57,611 bases of DNA from JBMYTN01 sp049604415 (GTDB taxonomy: Bacteria; Pseudomonadota; Alphaproteobacteria; Rhodospirillales; Rhodospirillaceae), in the NCBI GenBank assembly GCA_049604415.1, contig JBMYTN010000027.1, positions 1-57,611 of the forward strand, read 5' to 3'. Below, piece by piece: positions 14,492-24,315 of the stretch. Under the pieces are notes generated by a model. It made no database searches. It saw only the letters and a program-made list of their open reading frames with translations, and was not told the DNA's origin. The position numbers and the translations under genes are program-made. Numbering within the stretch: the stretch's first letter is position 1; each line of letters begins with the position of its first letter.

Positions 14492-16804
14492 TTACTCAGC
14501 GGCCTTGATCGCGGCGGCCTCATCCCCCTCATCGGGCGGCGCATCGGCTTGGATGGCCGCCAAGGCGCAGACATTGAACAGACCGCGTGCGGTGGCCGAG
14601 GGGCTGAGGATATGCACCGGCTTGGCGCACCCCAGCAGCATCGGGCCAACCTGAAGGCCATCGGCCATCACCTTGGTCATGTTCAAGGCAATATTGGCGC
14701 TGTCCAGATCCGGCATGATCAGCAGATTGGCTTGGCCGGAGAGCCGGGAGTTGGGGAAAATCCGGCTGCGGATCTCATCATTGAGCGCCGCATCGGAATG
14801 CATTTCCCCTTCGGCCTCCAGGTCCGGATCCTGCAGCGCCAACAAGGCCATGGCCTTGCGCATTTTCCGCGCCGAGGCGTCATCGGCATTGCCGAAATTG
14901 CTGTGGCTGAGCAGGGCCACCCGGGGCGCAATGCCAAACTGGCGGATCTGCTCCGCAGCCATCAAGGTCATCTCCACCACCTGTTCGGCGCTGGGATCGA
15001 CATTGACATAGGTATCAGCCATGAACAGCGAGCCCTTGGGCGTGATCAGCAGGCTGAGCGCGGCGGCTTCGGAGACACCTTTTTTCAGGCCGATGATGTC
15101 TTTGACATGGCGCAGGTGCCAGTTGTAATGGCCATAGGTGCCGCAGATCATGGCGTCCGCATAGCCCTTGGCCAGGGTCATGCAGGCAATCACCGTGGTG
15201 TTGGTCCGCGCCACGGTGCGGGCCGCATCCGGGGACACCCCCCGGCGTTCCATGATCCGGTGATAGGTGGTCCAATAGTCGTTATAGCGCGGGTCATCTT
15301 CCGGATTGATGACCTCGAAATGCTCGCCAGGGATCAGCTTCAGGCCCAACCGCGCGGCCCGTTTTTCGATCACCGAGGGGCGGCCAATTAGGATCGGGCG
15401 GGCGACGCCTTCTTCCAGAATGGTCTTGGTGGCAAACAAGACGCTTTCCTGCTCGCCCTCGGCAAACACCACCCGGCGCATTTTGTTCGATTTGGCGCTG
15501 TCGACCACCGGCTTCATGATCAGGCCGGAGCGGAAGACATAGCGGCTGAGATTTTGTTGATAGGCCTCCAGATCCTCGATGGGCCGGGTGGCAACCCCGC
15601 CATCCATGGCCGCCTTGGCCACCGCCGGGGCGATCTCGACAATCAAACGCGGATCGAAGGGTTTGGGGATCAGATAATCCGGGCCAAACACATTCTGTTG
15701 ACCACCATAGGCGGTCGCGACCACCTGGGTGGAGGATTGGGTCGCCAGATTGGCCACCGCCTCGACACAGGCGATTTTCATCTCTTCGGTGATGGTGGTC
15801 GCCCCAACATCCAACGCGCCCCGGAACAGGAACGGGAAGCAGAGCACATTGTTGACCTGGTTGGGGAAGTCCGACCGTCCCGTGGCCATGACCGCATCAT
15901 CGCGGATCGATTTGACCACCTCCGGATCCACTTCCGGGGTCGGGTTGGCCAAGGCCAGGATCAGGGGCCGGTCGGCCATGGAGCGGACCATATCGCCATT
16001 GACAATGTTGGGCGCAGACAGGCCCAAGAACACGTCACACTCTACCATCGCTTCCGCCAAGGTGCGTTCCGCCCGCGCCGTGGCATATTCGGCCTTTTGC
16101 GGCGTCATGTCCTCGGTCCGGCCCTGGTGGATCACACCCAGATGGTCGACCAGCAGAACATTTTCGCGCTTCAGACCCATGGACAGCAGCAGGTTCAAGC
16201 AGGCGATGCCCGCCGCACCGCCGCCGGTGGAGACCAGCTTGACGTCCTCGATCTTCTTTTTGACCACCCGCAAGCCATTGAGCACCGCCGCGCCGACCAC
16301 AATGGCCGTGCCATGCTGGTCATCATGGAACACCGGGATGTTCATCATCTCCCGCAGGCGTTTCTCAACTTCAAAGCATTCTGGGGCTTTGATGTCTTCC
16401 AGATTGATGCCGCCAAAGGTCGGCTCCAGGGCCGAGATCACCTTGATCATGCTTTCCGCATCATCGGCTTTGATCTCGATGTCAAACACATCAATGTCGG
16501 CGAATTTCTTAAAAAGGACCGCCTTGCCCTCCATCACCGGCTTGGAGGCCAGGGGGCCAATATTGCCAAGGCCCAGGACCGCCGAGCCATTGGAGACCAC
16601 GGCGACCAAATTGCCCCGGGCGGTATATTGCGCCGCCGTGTTGGGGTCTCGGGCGATCTCGCGGCAGGCCGCCGCCACGCCAGGGCTATAGGCCAGCGAC
16701 AAATCGCGCTGGTTGGCCAAGGGCTTGGTCGGGGAGATGGCGAGTTTGCCCGGACGTCCCATCCGGTGATAATCGAGTGCCTGTTCGTCCAGGGAACGGT
16801 CCAT
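14492..16804 (-). CDS. maeB: NADP-dependent malic enzyme with phosphotransacetylase-like domain
   Basis: This 770-residue cytoplasmic enzyme decarboxylates malate to pyruvate with reduction of NADP. The N-terminal half carries the malic enzyme motifs (LAYSPGVAAACREI, AVLGLGNIGPLASKPVMEGKA, FHDDQHGTAIV, STGGGAAGIACLNLL). The C-terminal half, from about residue 430, resembles phosphotransacetylase (VFAEGEQESVL, ISFAD-like MADTYVNVDPSAEQV), which is usually regulatory rather than catalytic in this class. ATG at 16804 follows AGCGGAGGT and fits the family start MDRSLDEQALDYHR. The length matches the long MaeB form. Confidence 0.96.
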   Translation of the reverse strand: MDRSLDEQALDYHRMGRPGKLAISPTKPLANQRDLSLAYSPGVAAACREIARDPNTAAQYTARGNLVAVVSNGSAVLGLGNIGPLASKPVMEGKAVLFKKFADIDVFDIEIKADDAESMIKVISALEPTFGGINLEDIKAPECFEVEKRLREMMNIPVFHDDQHGTAIVVGAAVLNGLRVVKKKIEDVKLVSTGGGAAGIACLNLLLSMGLKRENVLLVDHLGVIHQGRTEDMTPQKAEYATARAERTLAEAMVECDVFLGLSAPNIVNGDMVRSMADRPLILALANPTPEVDPEVVKSIRDDAVMATGRSDFPNQVNNVLCFPFLFRGALDVGATTITEEMKIACVEAVANLATQSSTQVVATAYGGQQNVFGPDYLIPKPFDPRLIVEIAPAVAKAAMDGGVATRPIEDLEAYQQNLSRYVFRSGLIMKPVVDSAKSNKMRRVVFAEGEQESVLFATKTILEEGVARPILIGRPSVIEKRAARLGLKLIPGEHFEVINPEDDPRYNDYWTTYHRIMERRGVSPDAARTVARTNTTVIACMTLAKGYADAMICGTYGHYNWHLRHVKDIIGLKKGVSEAAALSLLITPKGSLFMADTYVNVDPSAEQVVEMTLMAAEQIRQFGIAPRVALLSHSNFGNADDASARKMRKAMALLALQDPDLEAEGEMHSDAALNDEIRSRIFPNSRLSGQANLLIMPDLDSANIALNMTKVMADGLQVGPMLLGCAKPVHILSPSATARGLFNVCALAAIQADAPPDEGDEAAAIKAAE

Positions 16805-17074
16805 GGGGTACCTCCGCTTGCTGTTTTTTTGGCGCAAACGAACCCCGGTTCCCCCCAATCCACCCCTTATTTACCGTTTGGAGCGGGTATTTTTGGACCC
16901 AAAGGCCAGTCGACGCTTGAAATCCCCGATAGAATACGGTTTTCGCCATTGGATTGATACCGAAGACAAGCCTTGTGCAGCGCACAAATGCTGTGCGCTG
17001 AATGCAAAAATAACACCCTGCCGGATCATATTATGCTTTTGTGACCCTTCATGGTGGGTCCGAACCGATCGGCC

Positions 17075-17467
17075 TTAATGCTCCGAGAACAAATCCCGGA
17101 CCTTACAGACCAACCCCATCACCGGGCGCGGTTTCGCAGGAGCCAGTTTATGGGCGACATAATCGGCCACGGCCCGGGCCGGATCGGTCTCGGCGGTCAT
17201 GGTCGCCTCAGCGCCTCGGGTGGCCATGCGCCGGATATAGCTGTTGCCCGCACTTTGGGCCAAGACCGCTGCAATGCCATCCAAGGGATGGGGCCGGTCG
17301 TCCTTGAAATGATGCCAGACCTGCTCTTTTTCCAACACCACCCGTTCCGGGGCGGTTGGGCATTGGCCATCTTCACCCACGGCTTTGAACAACAGCCAGC
17401 GCCGGCATTGCCCGGCATGGCCGACCACCTTGCTGAAATCGCGATCCACCGCTACGGCGATGTCCAT
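17075..17467 (-). CDS. NifX/NifB-type FeMo-co-binding domain protein
   Basis: This 130-residue single-domain protein resembles the dinitrogenase iron-molybdenum cofactor-binding family: MDIAVAVDRDFSKVVGHAGQ at the N-terminus, then PHPLDGIAAVLAQSAG and YIRRMATRGAEATMTAETDP. Members occur in many non-diazotrophs, where the function is unclear (small Fe-S or metallocluster binding is assumed). ATG at 17467 follows GGGGAGGGG. It lies downstream of the YhdP-like gene; the gap of 134 bases contains a CGGGC/GCCCG hairpin (17549-17562). No nif genes are present in the window. Confidence 0.78.
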   Translation of the reverse strand: MDIAVAVDRDFSKVVGHAGQCRRWLLFKAVGEDGQCPTAPERVVLEKEQVWHHFKDDRPHPLDGIAAVLAQSAGNSYIRRMATRGAEATMTAETDPARAVADYVAHKLAPAKPRPVMGLVCKVRDLFSEH

Positions 17468-17601
17468 GGTTTCCCCTCCCCTTTTTTAGTCTGCAGTTAA
17501 TCAACTCTGTTTGGGGGATGGGCCTGATCCTAGTCTCAGCATCAACAGCGGGCAAGGGCCCGGCGCAGGAGCGGAACAGCCGGTCGGGATGGAATGGTCC
17601 G

Positions 17602-20600
17602 CTATTGATCGGTTTGCCGATCCCCACCGGTCGGCGCCTCGACCGCGCCTTCGCTGCCCTCCGGTACCGGGGCCGCTGTGGTCAAGCCGCCAAACAGATC
17701 GCGCAGCAATCCCGGGGTGATGGCGCTGAGCGGATTGACCGAAACCGAGGGGTTCTCGGTGGGACCGGTGGCGGCAAAATTCAGTGCAATGAAACCATCG
17801 CCTTCGATGCCGGTCATGAGTGTGCCCAGAACTGGGATCGCCTCGAGCACATCATTGATCGCCCGCGCCGGTGCCAAAGCCCCGCTCAAATCCAAGGTCT
17901 CCGCCTTCAGATCCAGTTGACCGCTGACCCGCAAGCCAATGGCACTGCCCCAGGCCCGGGCTTCCAGGAACCGGAGGATCGGGCCTTGGCGCTCAAAGGG
18001 CACATCGGCGCGCTGGAAATCAATCCCCTCGCCGCCCAATACATCCAAGATGCCCGTCAAACCCGCCACGGAAAGCACTTGGGCCGCAACCGGCGCATCG
18101 ACGAGGCGGAAGTCATCCAAGGTCAACTGGCCTTTGGCCCCGCCGGTGGCATCAATGGTGCCGGAGACCGCCATGCGGCCCCCCCTGATCCGGTCAGTGA
18201 CATCCAAGGCCCGGAACACCGCGCCGCCATTGCCGGTGGACAGCGAAAAGGTGCGGTCCTCGCCTCCCGAGGAACCCAAGACAAAATGCAGCGGGTTGCC
18301 GCCGACCAAGGTGCCGCCGACATCAGCCTGCTCCAGGCGCTTGCTCTCGCCATCGCCCCGAAAGGCAAGACGGCCTTGGGCCGGTTGCAGGGAGATCCCT
18401 TCGGTCAACTGCACCCGCTCCAGGGCAAAGGACACCACCACATCGGGGGCGGCAGGGTCCTGAACCAAGGGCGGCGCCGCATCCTGCGGCAGTAAGGCGG
18501 TTGGCGTTCCTTCTGTGGTGTCGCCCAAATCGGTGAAGGCCCGCGCATCGAAGTCACCCGCAGCGATGTCCACAAGGACACTGCCATCCACATCGAGGGT
18601 TAGGGAGCCGCTCAATTGGGAGGCACCATGGCGGACCTGGGCAAAATCGGCGCGGTGGAAGTCCAGATCCGGTCCAACCAAGGTGACCCGACCCTGGCCG
18701 GACAATCCGGGTCCGGCCCCTCCGGGCAAAGGCGCAACCCCATCCACCGTGAAATGGATATCCGCCCCACCGCCTTTTTGCGCCGCATGGAACACCGCCT
18801 GGGCCTGGGTCTGCGCTGCTGCGCCAACGGGTTTGACCCAATCCATGGCATCAAGGGAAAACCGCAGAGCCGTCAGATCCATGGTGGCATCAAGCACCGA
18901 CTCCCCATTGGCTTTTTCCGTGTAGACCACATTGCCTTCCGCCACGCCGTCCATGAAGGGCGGCTGGAACGGGGCAGCGGACAGACGGAAGCGTGCGCGC
19001 TGATCATTGTCCAGGGCAGCACGGACCCGATATTGCCGATTGATCGCCGCCGCATCGCCGAAATTCTCCCGCCAGGCGATCCCGGCCGACACGCCCCCCA
19101 GCGCCGCTGTGCCGACCATATCAAGCCCCTCCTCATCCAGAGTCAGGGTGAAGGCGCCCTCGGACAGGGCATTGCCGAACAGCACATCGGGGATGCCAAT
19201 CTCTGTCAGGGTTCCGGAGACATCCAATTGCACATCATCGAAGGTCAAATCGGCGCGCAATGGAAAGTCGAACTGAAGGTCGACCACGGTCTCTCCCGCA
19301 ACCGACGCCGGATCGACCCCTACCCGGCTGGCATAGCCCAGCGGCTCATGGTCGATGATATCCAGCGCTGCCGCAGCCGGTCCTTCGGCTCTCACAAAAA
19401 TGTCGGCTTGTTCATCGCCCCCAAGATCGGTGAACACCACTTTGGCTTCGGCCACGGAGACCGGCCCGATGTGACCGGCATAGCCGTCAATCTCAATCCG
19501 GTCTGGGTAGAACCGAACCTCCCCTTCCACATCCCGCACCGGTGGCAAGGGTTTGCGGTAATGCACGGTCATGCCATCGGCGAGCACCGTCCCGGACAAG
19601 TCATCCAGATCCAGCGCATCCCAGCTCTGGCCAGACAGCGCGAAGGCAAAATCCCCCTGGCGGGCTGACCCGTCTGCAAGGTTTTCAATCACCCATTTGC
19701 GCCCACCTTTGGCGACGGTTTTGGGCCAAAGGCGCTTTAGCCCTTCCACCGGAAGGTCGGTCACGCCGAGCGCCATCCGAATGCCGGGCGCGGTCAAGGG
19801 CGTCGTGACGTCCCCGGAGGCAACCAGCAAGACACCGTCCAGATCCATTTTGAAATGATTGAGGGACAGGCTTTCCAGCTTTGGACCAACGGCCAGAGAC
19901 AGCTCCAAGGTCTCAACCTCCGGCGTCTGGTCGATGGGCTCGGGCAGCGTCACCCGTCCGGGGGCTTCGGCATTGACCGTCAAGGCGGCGGCGTCCAACA
20001 GAGCCTCCCAGGGGGCCGTAGTCGGTTGGGACAGATCCAATCCCGCCGTCAGGGTGGCCGCCAGAGGCAGCCGGATCACAGGAATATCCTCGGGCAGCCA
20101 ATGGGCAAAGGCTGCCATCTCAATCGCTCCAGCGGTCGAGGCCAGGTCCAAACGCCGGTCCTGGCGATGCAGTTGGACCACCGCATCCAGGGGCAAAGGC
20201 CCGATGGGCCGCCACCCGGCGCGGTCAAACAAGGGCTCCACCCGCAACAGACCGGAGATTTGCAAATCCATCGGGCTGCCCATGACATCAAGATCGACCG
20301 AGGCTTGCTCAAAATGCCACCGGGCTTCGGATGCGGCATCCTGAAAACTGAGGGTCGTGTCGACAAAGGTGGCGTCACGCAAAATGCCGCCGGTCTGCCG
20401 CCACAGACCGAACAAACCAGCATCCAAATGCCCCATCCAACTGCTTTGATCGGGGAGATCTGTGGGACCGGTGGCCAGCACCGGAGGGCTTTGGGGACCG
20501 GGGATCAGGCTCTGACCGGCCCCGCTGTCGCCACCGATACGGCCCCCATCTTGGCCCCCATCGCGGTTCACAGCCTCTCCGGTCAAAGACGCCAGCGCCA

Positions 20601-21030
20601 GGCCGGAATCGGCAAAATGCAGGCTGCCATCCGCATCGCGCACCAAGGAGACGGTCAAGCCTTGGACGGTGACGGAGGACAAAGCCGGGTCGCCATCCAG
20701 CAACCGGCTGCCCGAGAGGGTGGCGGAGAGCACCGGGATCGAAAACAACGGCTGATCAGGGTTGGGGGCGGCATGGTGAAACAGGCCAATGCCCGTCACT
20801 TGCAAATCCAACGGGGCATCGGCACCCCCCCAAGCCAATTGAACGCCGTCAGCGGCGATGGAAAACGGCGCCACATGCTGGGCGATCTCTTCTTCCATCC
20901 AATCTAAGAGAAAATCGACCTGCAGGGGTCCGTTTTGCAGCCGCAGCGCCAACAGAGCAAGGGGAACCACAATGAGGAGCAGCAAGGCTCCGATCAGATT
21001 GAGCAGAACCTTTAAACAAATTTTGACCAA
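17602..21030 (-). CDS. YhdP/AsmA-like envelope protein
   Basis: This 1142-residue protein has one N-terminal membrane anchor (residues about 5-30, LLNLIGALLLLIVVPLALLALRL) and a very long beta-rich periplasmic part. The C-terminal region has the AsmA-like repeats, with LDLSGALAPARAINDVLEAIPVLGTLMTG as the family hallmark near residues 1055-1085. YhdP-class proteins span the periplasm and move phospholipid to the outer membrane in E. coli; the same role here follows from the family, not from experiment. The start is TTG at 21030, supported by AGGA seven bases upstream and by the anchor; an ATG seven bases earlier is in another frame. It is divergent from glnE. Confidence 0.85.
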   Translation of the reverse strand: MVKICLKVLLNLIGALLLLIVVPLALLALRLQNGPLQVDFLLDWMEEEIAQHVAPFSIAADGVQLAWGGADAPLDLQVTGIGLFHHAAPNPDQPLFSIPVLSATLSGSRLLDGDPALSSVTVQGLTVSLVRDADGSLHFADSGLALASLTGEAVNRDGGQDGGRIGGDSGAGQSLIPGPQSPPVLATGPTDLPDQSSWMGHLDAGLFGLWRQTGGILRDATFVDTTLSFQDAASEARWHFEQASVDLDVMGSPMDLQISGLLRVEPLFDRAGWRPIGPLPLDAVVQLHRQDRRLDLASTAGAIEMAAFAHWLPEDIPVIRLPLAATLTAGLDLSQPTTAPWEALLDAAALTVNAEAPGRVTLPEPIDQTPEVETLELSLAVGPKLESLSLNHFKMDLDGVLLVASGDVTTPLTAPGIRMALGVTDLPVEGLKRLWPKTVAKGGRKWVIENLADGSARQGDFAFALSGQSWDALDLDDLSGTVLADGMTVHYRKPLPPVRDVEGEVRFYPDRIEIDGYAGHIGPVSVAEAKVVFTDLGGDEQADIFVRAEGPAAAALDIIDHEPLGYASRVGVDPASVAGETVVDLQFDFPLRADLTFDDVQLDVSGTLTEIGIPDVLFGNALSEGAFTLTLDEEGLDMVGTAALGGVSAGIAWRENFGDAAAINRQYRVRAALDNDQRARFRLSAAPFQPPFMDGVAEGNVVYTEKANGESVLDATMDLTALRFSLDAMDWVKPVGAAAQTQAQAVFHAAQKGGGADIHFTVDGVAPLPGGAGPGLSGQGRVTLVGPDLDFHRADFAQVRHGASQLSGSLTLDVDGSVLVDIAAGDFDARAFTDLGDTTEGTPTALLPQDAAPPLVQDPAAPDVVVSFALERVQLTEGISLQPAQGRLAFRGDGESKRLEQADVGGTLVGGNPLHFVLGSSGGEDRTFSLSTGNGGAVFRALDVTDRIRGGRMAVSGTIDATGGAKGQLTLDDFRLVDAPVAAQVLSVAGLTGILDVLGGEGIDFQRADVPFERQGPILRFLEARAWGSAIGLRVSGQLDLKAETLDLSGALAPARAINDVLEAIPVLGTLMTGIEGDGFIALNFAATGPTENPSVSVNPLSAITPGLLRDLFGGLTTAAPVPEGSEGAVEAPTGGDRQTDQ

Positions 21031-21080
21031 CAGACATTCCTAAGGTCAGGAAGCATAGGGGGACCGCCCGGCCCCCAGAC

Positions 21081-21108
21081 GCTCAACACCAATCGCTCAA
21101 CACCAATC
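21081..21108. repeat. Tandem repeat, 2 x 14 bases
   Basis: GCTCAACACCAATC occurs twice head to tail (21081-21094 and 21095-21108) in the divergent gap between the YhdP-like gene and glnE, and a degenerate third unit (GCTGATCG) follows. Function unknown; it may affect promoter spacing or be simple slippage. Confidence 0.65.
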
Positions 21109-21239
21109 GCTGATCGCCGAGCAAGGACCCATTTCCAATATAGGACCCGGGCCGGACGACCCCATATGTTCTGCCAACTGTGCCGATTTCACGGCGAGCA
21201 TAGCCACAATCAGTCTGCCCGAAATTGTTCGAGTGTCCA

Positions 21240-24230
21240 ATGTCCGTCATTCAGTTTCCCCGTTTTCCAGCAGATGGGGCACCACCCCAACCCGCTGATC
21301 CGGCCAAGCTCGCCTTGGCTTTGGAGCGATGGTCAGAGGCCATCACAAATACGCGACTCCTGCCCGATGCAGAGGATCGGGCTCTGTTGGCAGAGCCGGG
21401 TCCGGCGGCCACGGCCCTGTTGCAGGCGGTGTTTGGCAACAGTCCGTTTCTGACCGGCTGTCTGATCAAGGATCCTGGCTTCTTGGTCCGGGTGATGCGC
21501 GACGGCCCGGAAGCGACCTTGGATGCCGTCATGGCGGAGACCCGGGCGGCGGCGTTTCTGAAAACCACCCCCGAAGTCATGAGTGCACTGCGGATCGCCA
21601 AGCGACGCGTCGCCCTGCTGACCGCGCTGGCCGATATCGCCAATCTGCGTCCGTTGTCTTTTGTTGTTGAGACCTTGTCGGATTTTGCCGGAGCGGCGAC
21701 CTCAGCGGCCTTGGATCATCTGTTGATGCTCTCGCACTCCAAAGGGGAACTGGTTTTACCCCATCCGGACAAGGCCGGTCTGGACAGTGGAGTCTTTGTC
21801 CTGGGCATGGGGAAGCTGGGCGGGCGGGAGCTCAATTATTCCTCGGACATCGATCTGATCGTCCTGTTTGACCACAGCGTGACCGTCTATCAGGGTCCCC
21901 GGACAGTTAAGGAGGCCTTGATCCGCCTGACCCGAGATCTGGTGCGCATTCTCGATGAACGCACCGGGGATGGCTATGTGTTCCGCACGGATTTGCGGCT
22001 GCGCCCCGATCCGGGCTCCACGGCCCTGGTGATGACCGTTGCGGCCGCCGAAATCTATTACGAGTCCCGGGGACAAAACTGGGAACGGGCGGCCATGATC
22101 AAAGCCCGTCCGGTGGCCGGGGACTTCAAGGCCGCAGAGCAGTTTCTGAAAGCGCTGCGCCCCTTCATCTGGCGGCGGCATTTGGACTTTGCCGCCATTG
22201 AAGACATCCACTCCATGAAGCGCCAAATCTATGCGGTCAAAGGGGGTGCCACCATTGCGGTGGCCGGTCATGACATCAAGACCGGTCGCGGTGGGATCCG
22301 GGAAATCGAATTCTTTGCGCAAACCCAGCAATTGATCCGGGGTGGCCGCGACCCCCGCTTCCAGGTCAAAGCGACCTTGACAGCCCTGGAGGCCTTGACG
22401 GACGCCCATGTCATCGCGCCGGAGACCCGCACTGACCTGGAAGTGGCCTATGTCTATTTGCGCTGGGTCGAGCACCGGCTGCAGATGATCCATGATGAGC
22501 AGACCCAGACCCTGCCCGAAGACCCGGAAAAACTGGATCAGCTCGCGATCTTTCTCGGCTATGCGGATGCCACAGCCTTCCAGCAGGCAATCTTGATCCA
22601 ACTGCATCGGGTCGAAGACCACTATGCGGAGTTGTTTGAGGACTCCCCCAGCCTGGCTGCTGCTGGCAATCTAGTCTTCACCGGCGTGAAGGATGATCCG
22701 GAAACCCTGAAAACCTTGCAAAGCATGGGCTTCCCGGACCCGGCCCAGGTCACCCGCATTGTCCGCAACTGGCATTTTGGCCGCCCCGGCGCACCGCGAT
22801 CGGTCCGAGCCCGCGAATGCCTAACGGCCCTGGTACCGGGGCTGCTCCAAGCCTTTTCCGAAACCGCCCGACCCGGCACGGCCCTGCTGCGCTTTGATGG
22901 GCTGTTGGACCGGATCCCCACCGGTCTGCAGCTGTTCGAATTGCTGCTGCACAATCGCGAACTTCTGACCTTGCTGGCCGAAATCATGGGCGATGCCCCC
23001 AGGCTGGCCGCCCATTTGGCGCGCCACCCCTTCCAGCTCGATGCCCTGCTGGACGAGGGCTATCTGTCGAATTTGCCCGATCCGGCCACCCGCGCGGAGT
23101 CCCTTCATCGGGCCTTGGACGTGGCCGAGGTGTTTGAGGACGTCTTGGACATCACCCGGCGTTGGGCCAATGACGCCCGCTTCCAGGTTGGCCTGCTCGC
23201 CCTCGGCTCCGACCTGGACCCCGGCGCAGAGGGCGAGGCCCTGTCCGACATCGCCGATGCCTGCCTGAAGGCCCTGCTGCCCCGGGTTACCGAAGAATTC
23301 GCCCAACATCATGGCCATGTGCCCGGTGGCGGCTTGGCGGTGATTGCCCTGGGCAAGCTGGGCAGCCGGGAAATGACGGCGTCTTCGGATCTGGATCTGA
23401 TCGTGATTTATCATGCCGATCCAGAGGTTGAGACCTCCGATGGTGCTAAGCCGCTGCCGGTGACAACCTATTTCACCCGCCTCACCCAACGGCTGACGGC
23501 AGCCCTATCGGCGCCAACCGCCGAAGGAGCGCTCTATGAGGTCGATTTGCGGCTGCGCCCGTCCGGCAACAAAGGCCCGTTGGCCACCGGCCTGACCGCC
23601 TTCATTCGCTATCACCAGATGGATGCCTGGACCTGGGAGCATATGGCTCTGACCCGAGGGCGTGTGGTGTGCGGTGATGCCAAGGTGATGGAAAAAGCGT
23701 CTGCGGCGATCTCAGAGATTTTGCGCACGCCGCGCAGTGCCGAGGATCTGAAAGCCTCGGTCCGGGATATGCGCGCCCGTATGGCCAAGGAACATCCCTC
23801 GACCGGGGTGTTTGATGTCAAACATGCCCCGGGCGGCTTGGTCGATGTGGATTTCATCGCCCAATATCTGCAATTGCTCCATGCCCATGAAAATCCCAGC
23901 GTCCTGTGCACCGCCTGTGGCACCGGCAGCGCCTTGCAGCACCTAACCCGTTTGGGCGTGTTGGACGAAACCGACGCGCAAAGCCTGATCACCCGGCATT
24001 TGGATTGTGTCCTGGTCCAGACCGTGTTGCGTCACGCCATTGACGGACCGCCGCAGGAAAAGGATTTGAGCCCCGGCTTGCGGGCCAAATTGGTCCGTTT
24101 GATGCCCAATGTCGTAGATTACGAGACCTTGAAAGCGCATATGCGCGACGGCGGCGCTCAGGCACGCGCGGTGTTCAACGCCCTCCTGGGCGCTGATCTC
24201 CCCCTGGACCCGCCCAGCCCATCGCGTTGA
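21240..24230 (+). CDS. glnE: Glutamine synthetase adenylyltransferase / adenylyl-removing enzyme
   Basis: GlnE (996 residues) switches glutamine synthetase off by adenylylating a Tyr and on by phosphorolysis, under control of PII proteins. Both nucleotidyltransferase domains are visible: the N-terminal (removing) domain with GMGKLGGRELNYSSDIDL and the C-terminal (adding) domain with ALGKLGSREMTASSDLDLI. Between them is a helical linker. Each domain has the paired Asp pattern D-x-D that binds metal. ATG at 21240 follows GAG by seven bases; a TTG five codons upstream is open too. The length fits the alphaproteobacterial protein. It is followed by bcp after 85 bases. Confidence 0.97.
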   Translation: MSVIQFPRFPADGAPPQPADPAKLALALERWSEAITNTRLLPDAEDRALLAEPGPAATALLQAVFGNSPFLTGCLIKDPGFLVRVMRDGPEATLDAVMAETRAAAFLKTTPEVMSALRIAKRRVALLTALADIANLRPLSFVVETLSDFAGAATSAALDHLLMLSHSKGELVLPHPDKAGLDSGVFVLGMGKLGGRELNYSSDIDLIVLFDHSVTVYQGPRTVKEALIRLTRDLVRILDERTGDGYVFRTDLRLRPDPGSTALVMTVAAAEIYYESRGQNWERAAMIKARPVAGDFKAAEQFLKALRPFIWRRHLDFAAIEDIHSMKRQIYAVKGGATIAVAGHDIKTGRGGIREIEFFAQTQQLIRGGRDPRFQVKATLTALEALTDAHVIAPETRTDLEVAYVYLRWVEHRLQMIHDEQTQTLPEDPEKLDQLAIFLGYADATAFQQAILIQLHRVEDHYAELFEDSPSLAAAGNLVFTGVKDDPETLKTLQSMGFPDPAQVTRIVRNWHFGRPGAPRSVRARECLTALVPGLLQAFSETARPGTALLRFDGLLDRIPTGLQLFELLLHNRELLTLLAEIMGDAPRLAAHLARHPFQLDALLDEGYLSNLPDPATRAESLHRALDVAEVFEDVLDITRRWANDARFQVGLLALGSDLDPGAEGEALSDIADACLKALLPRVTEEFAQHHGHVPGGGLAVIALGKLGSREMTASSDLDLIVIYHADPEVETSDGAKPLPVTTYFTRLTQRLTAALSAPTAEGALYEVDLRLRPSGNKGPLATGLTAFIRYHQMDAWTWEHMALTRGRVVCGDAKVMEKASAAISEILRTPRSAEDLKASVRDMRARMAKEHPSTGVFDVKHAPGGLVDVDFIAQYLQLLHAHENPSVLCTACGTGSALQHLTRLGVLDETDAQSLITRHLDCVLVQTVLRHAIDGPPQEKDLSPGLRAKLVRLMPNVVDYETLKAHMRDGGAQARAVFNALLGADLPLDPPSPSR

Positions 24231-24315
24231 TCTGCGTTCTCCCCCGGACGCACCGACCCAGATTGCCCCCGCCCTGACCTTTGCACCAACCCCATTAGAC
24301 TTAGAGGATCCTCCC

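Noticed and set aside
15554..16957. Open frame of 467 codons opposite maeB
   Set aside because: Antisense shadow of malic enzyme; translation has no recognisable protein features.
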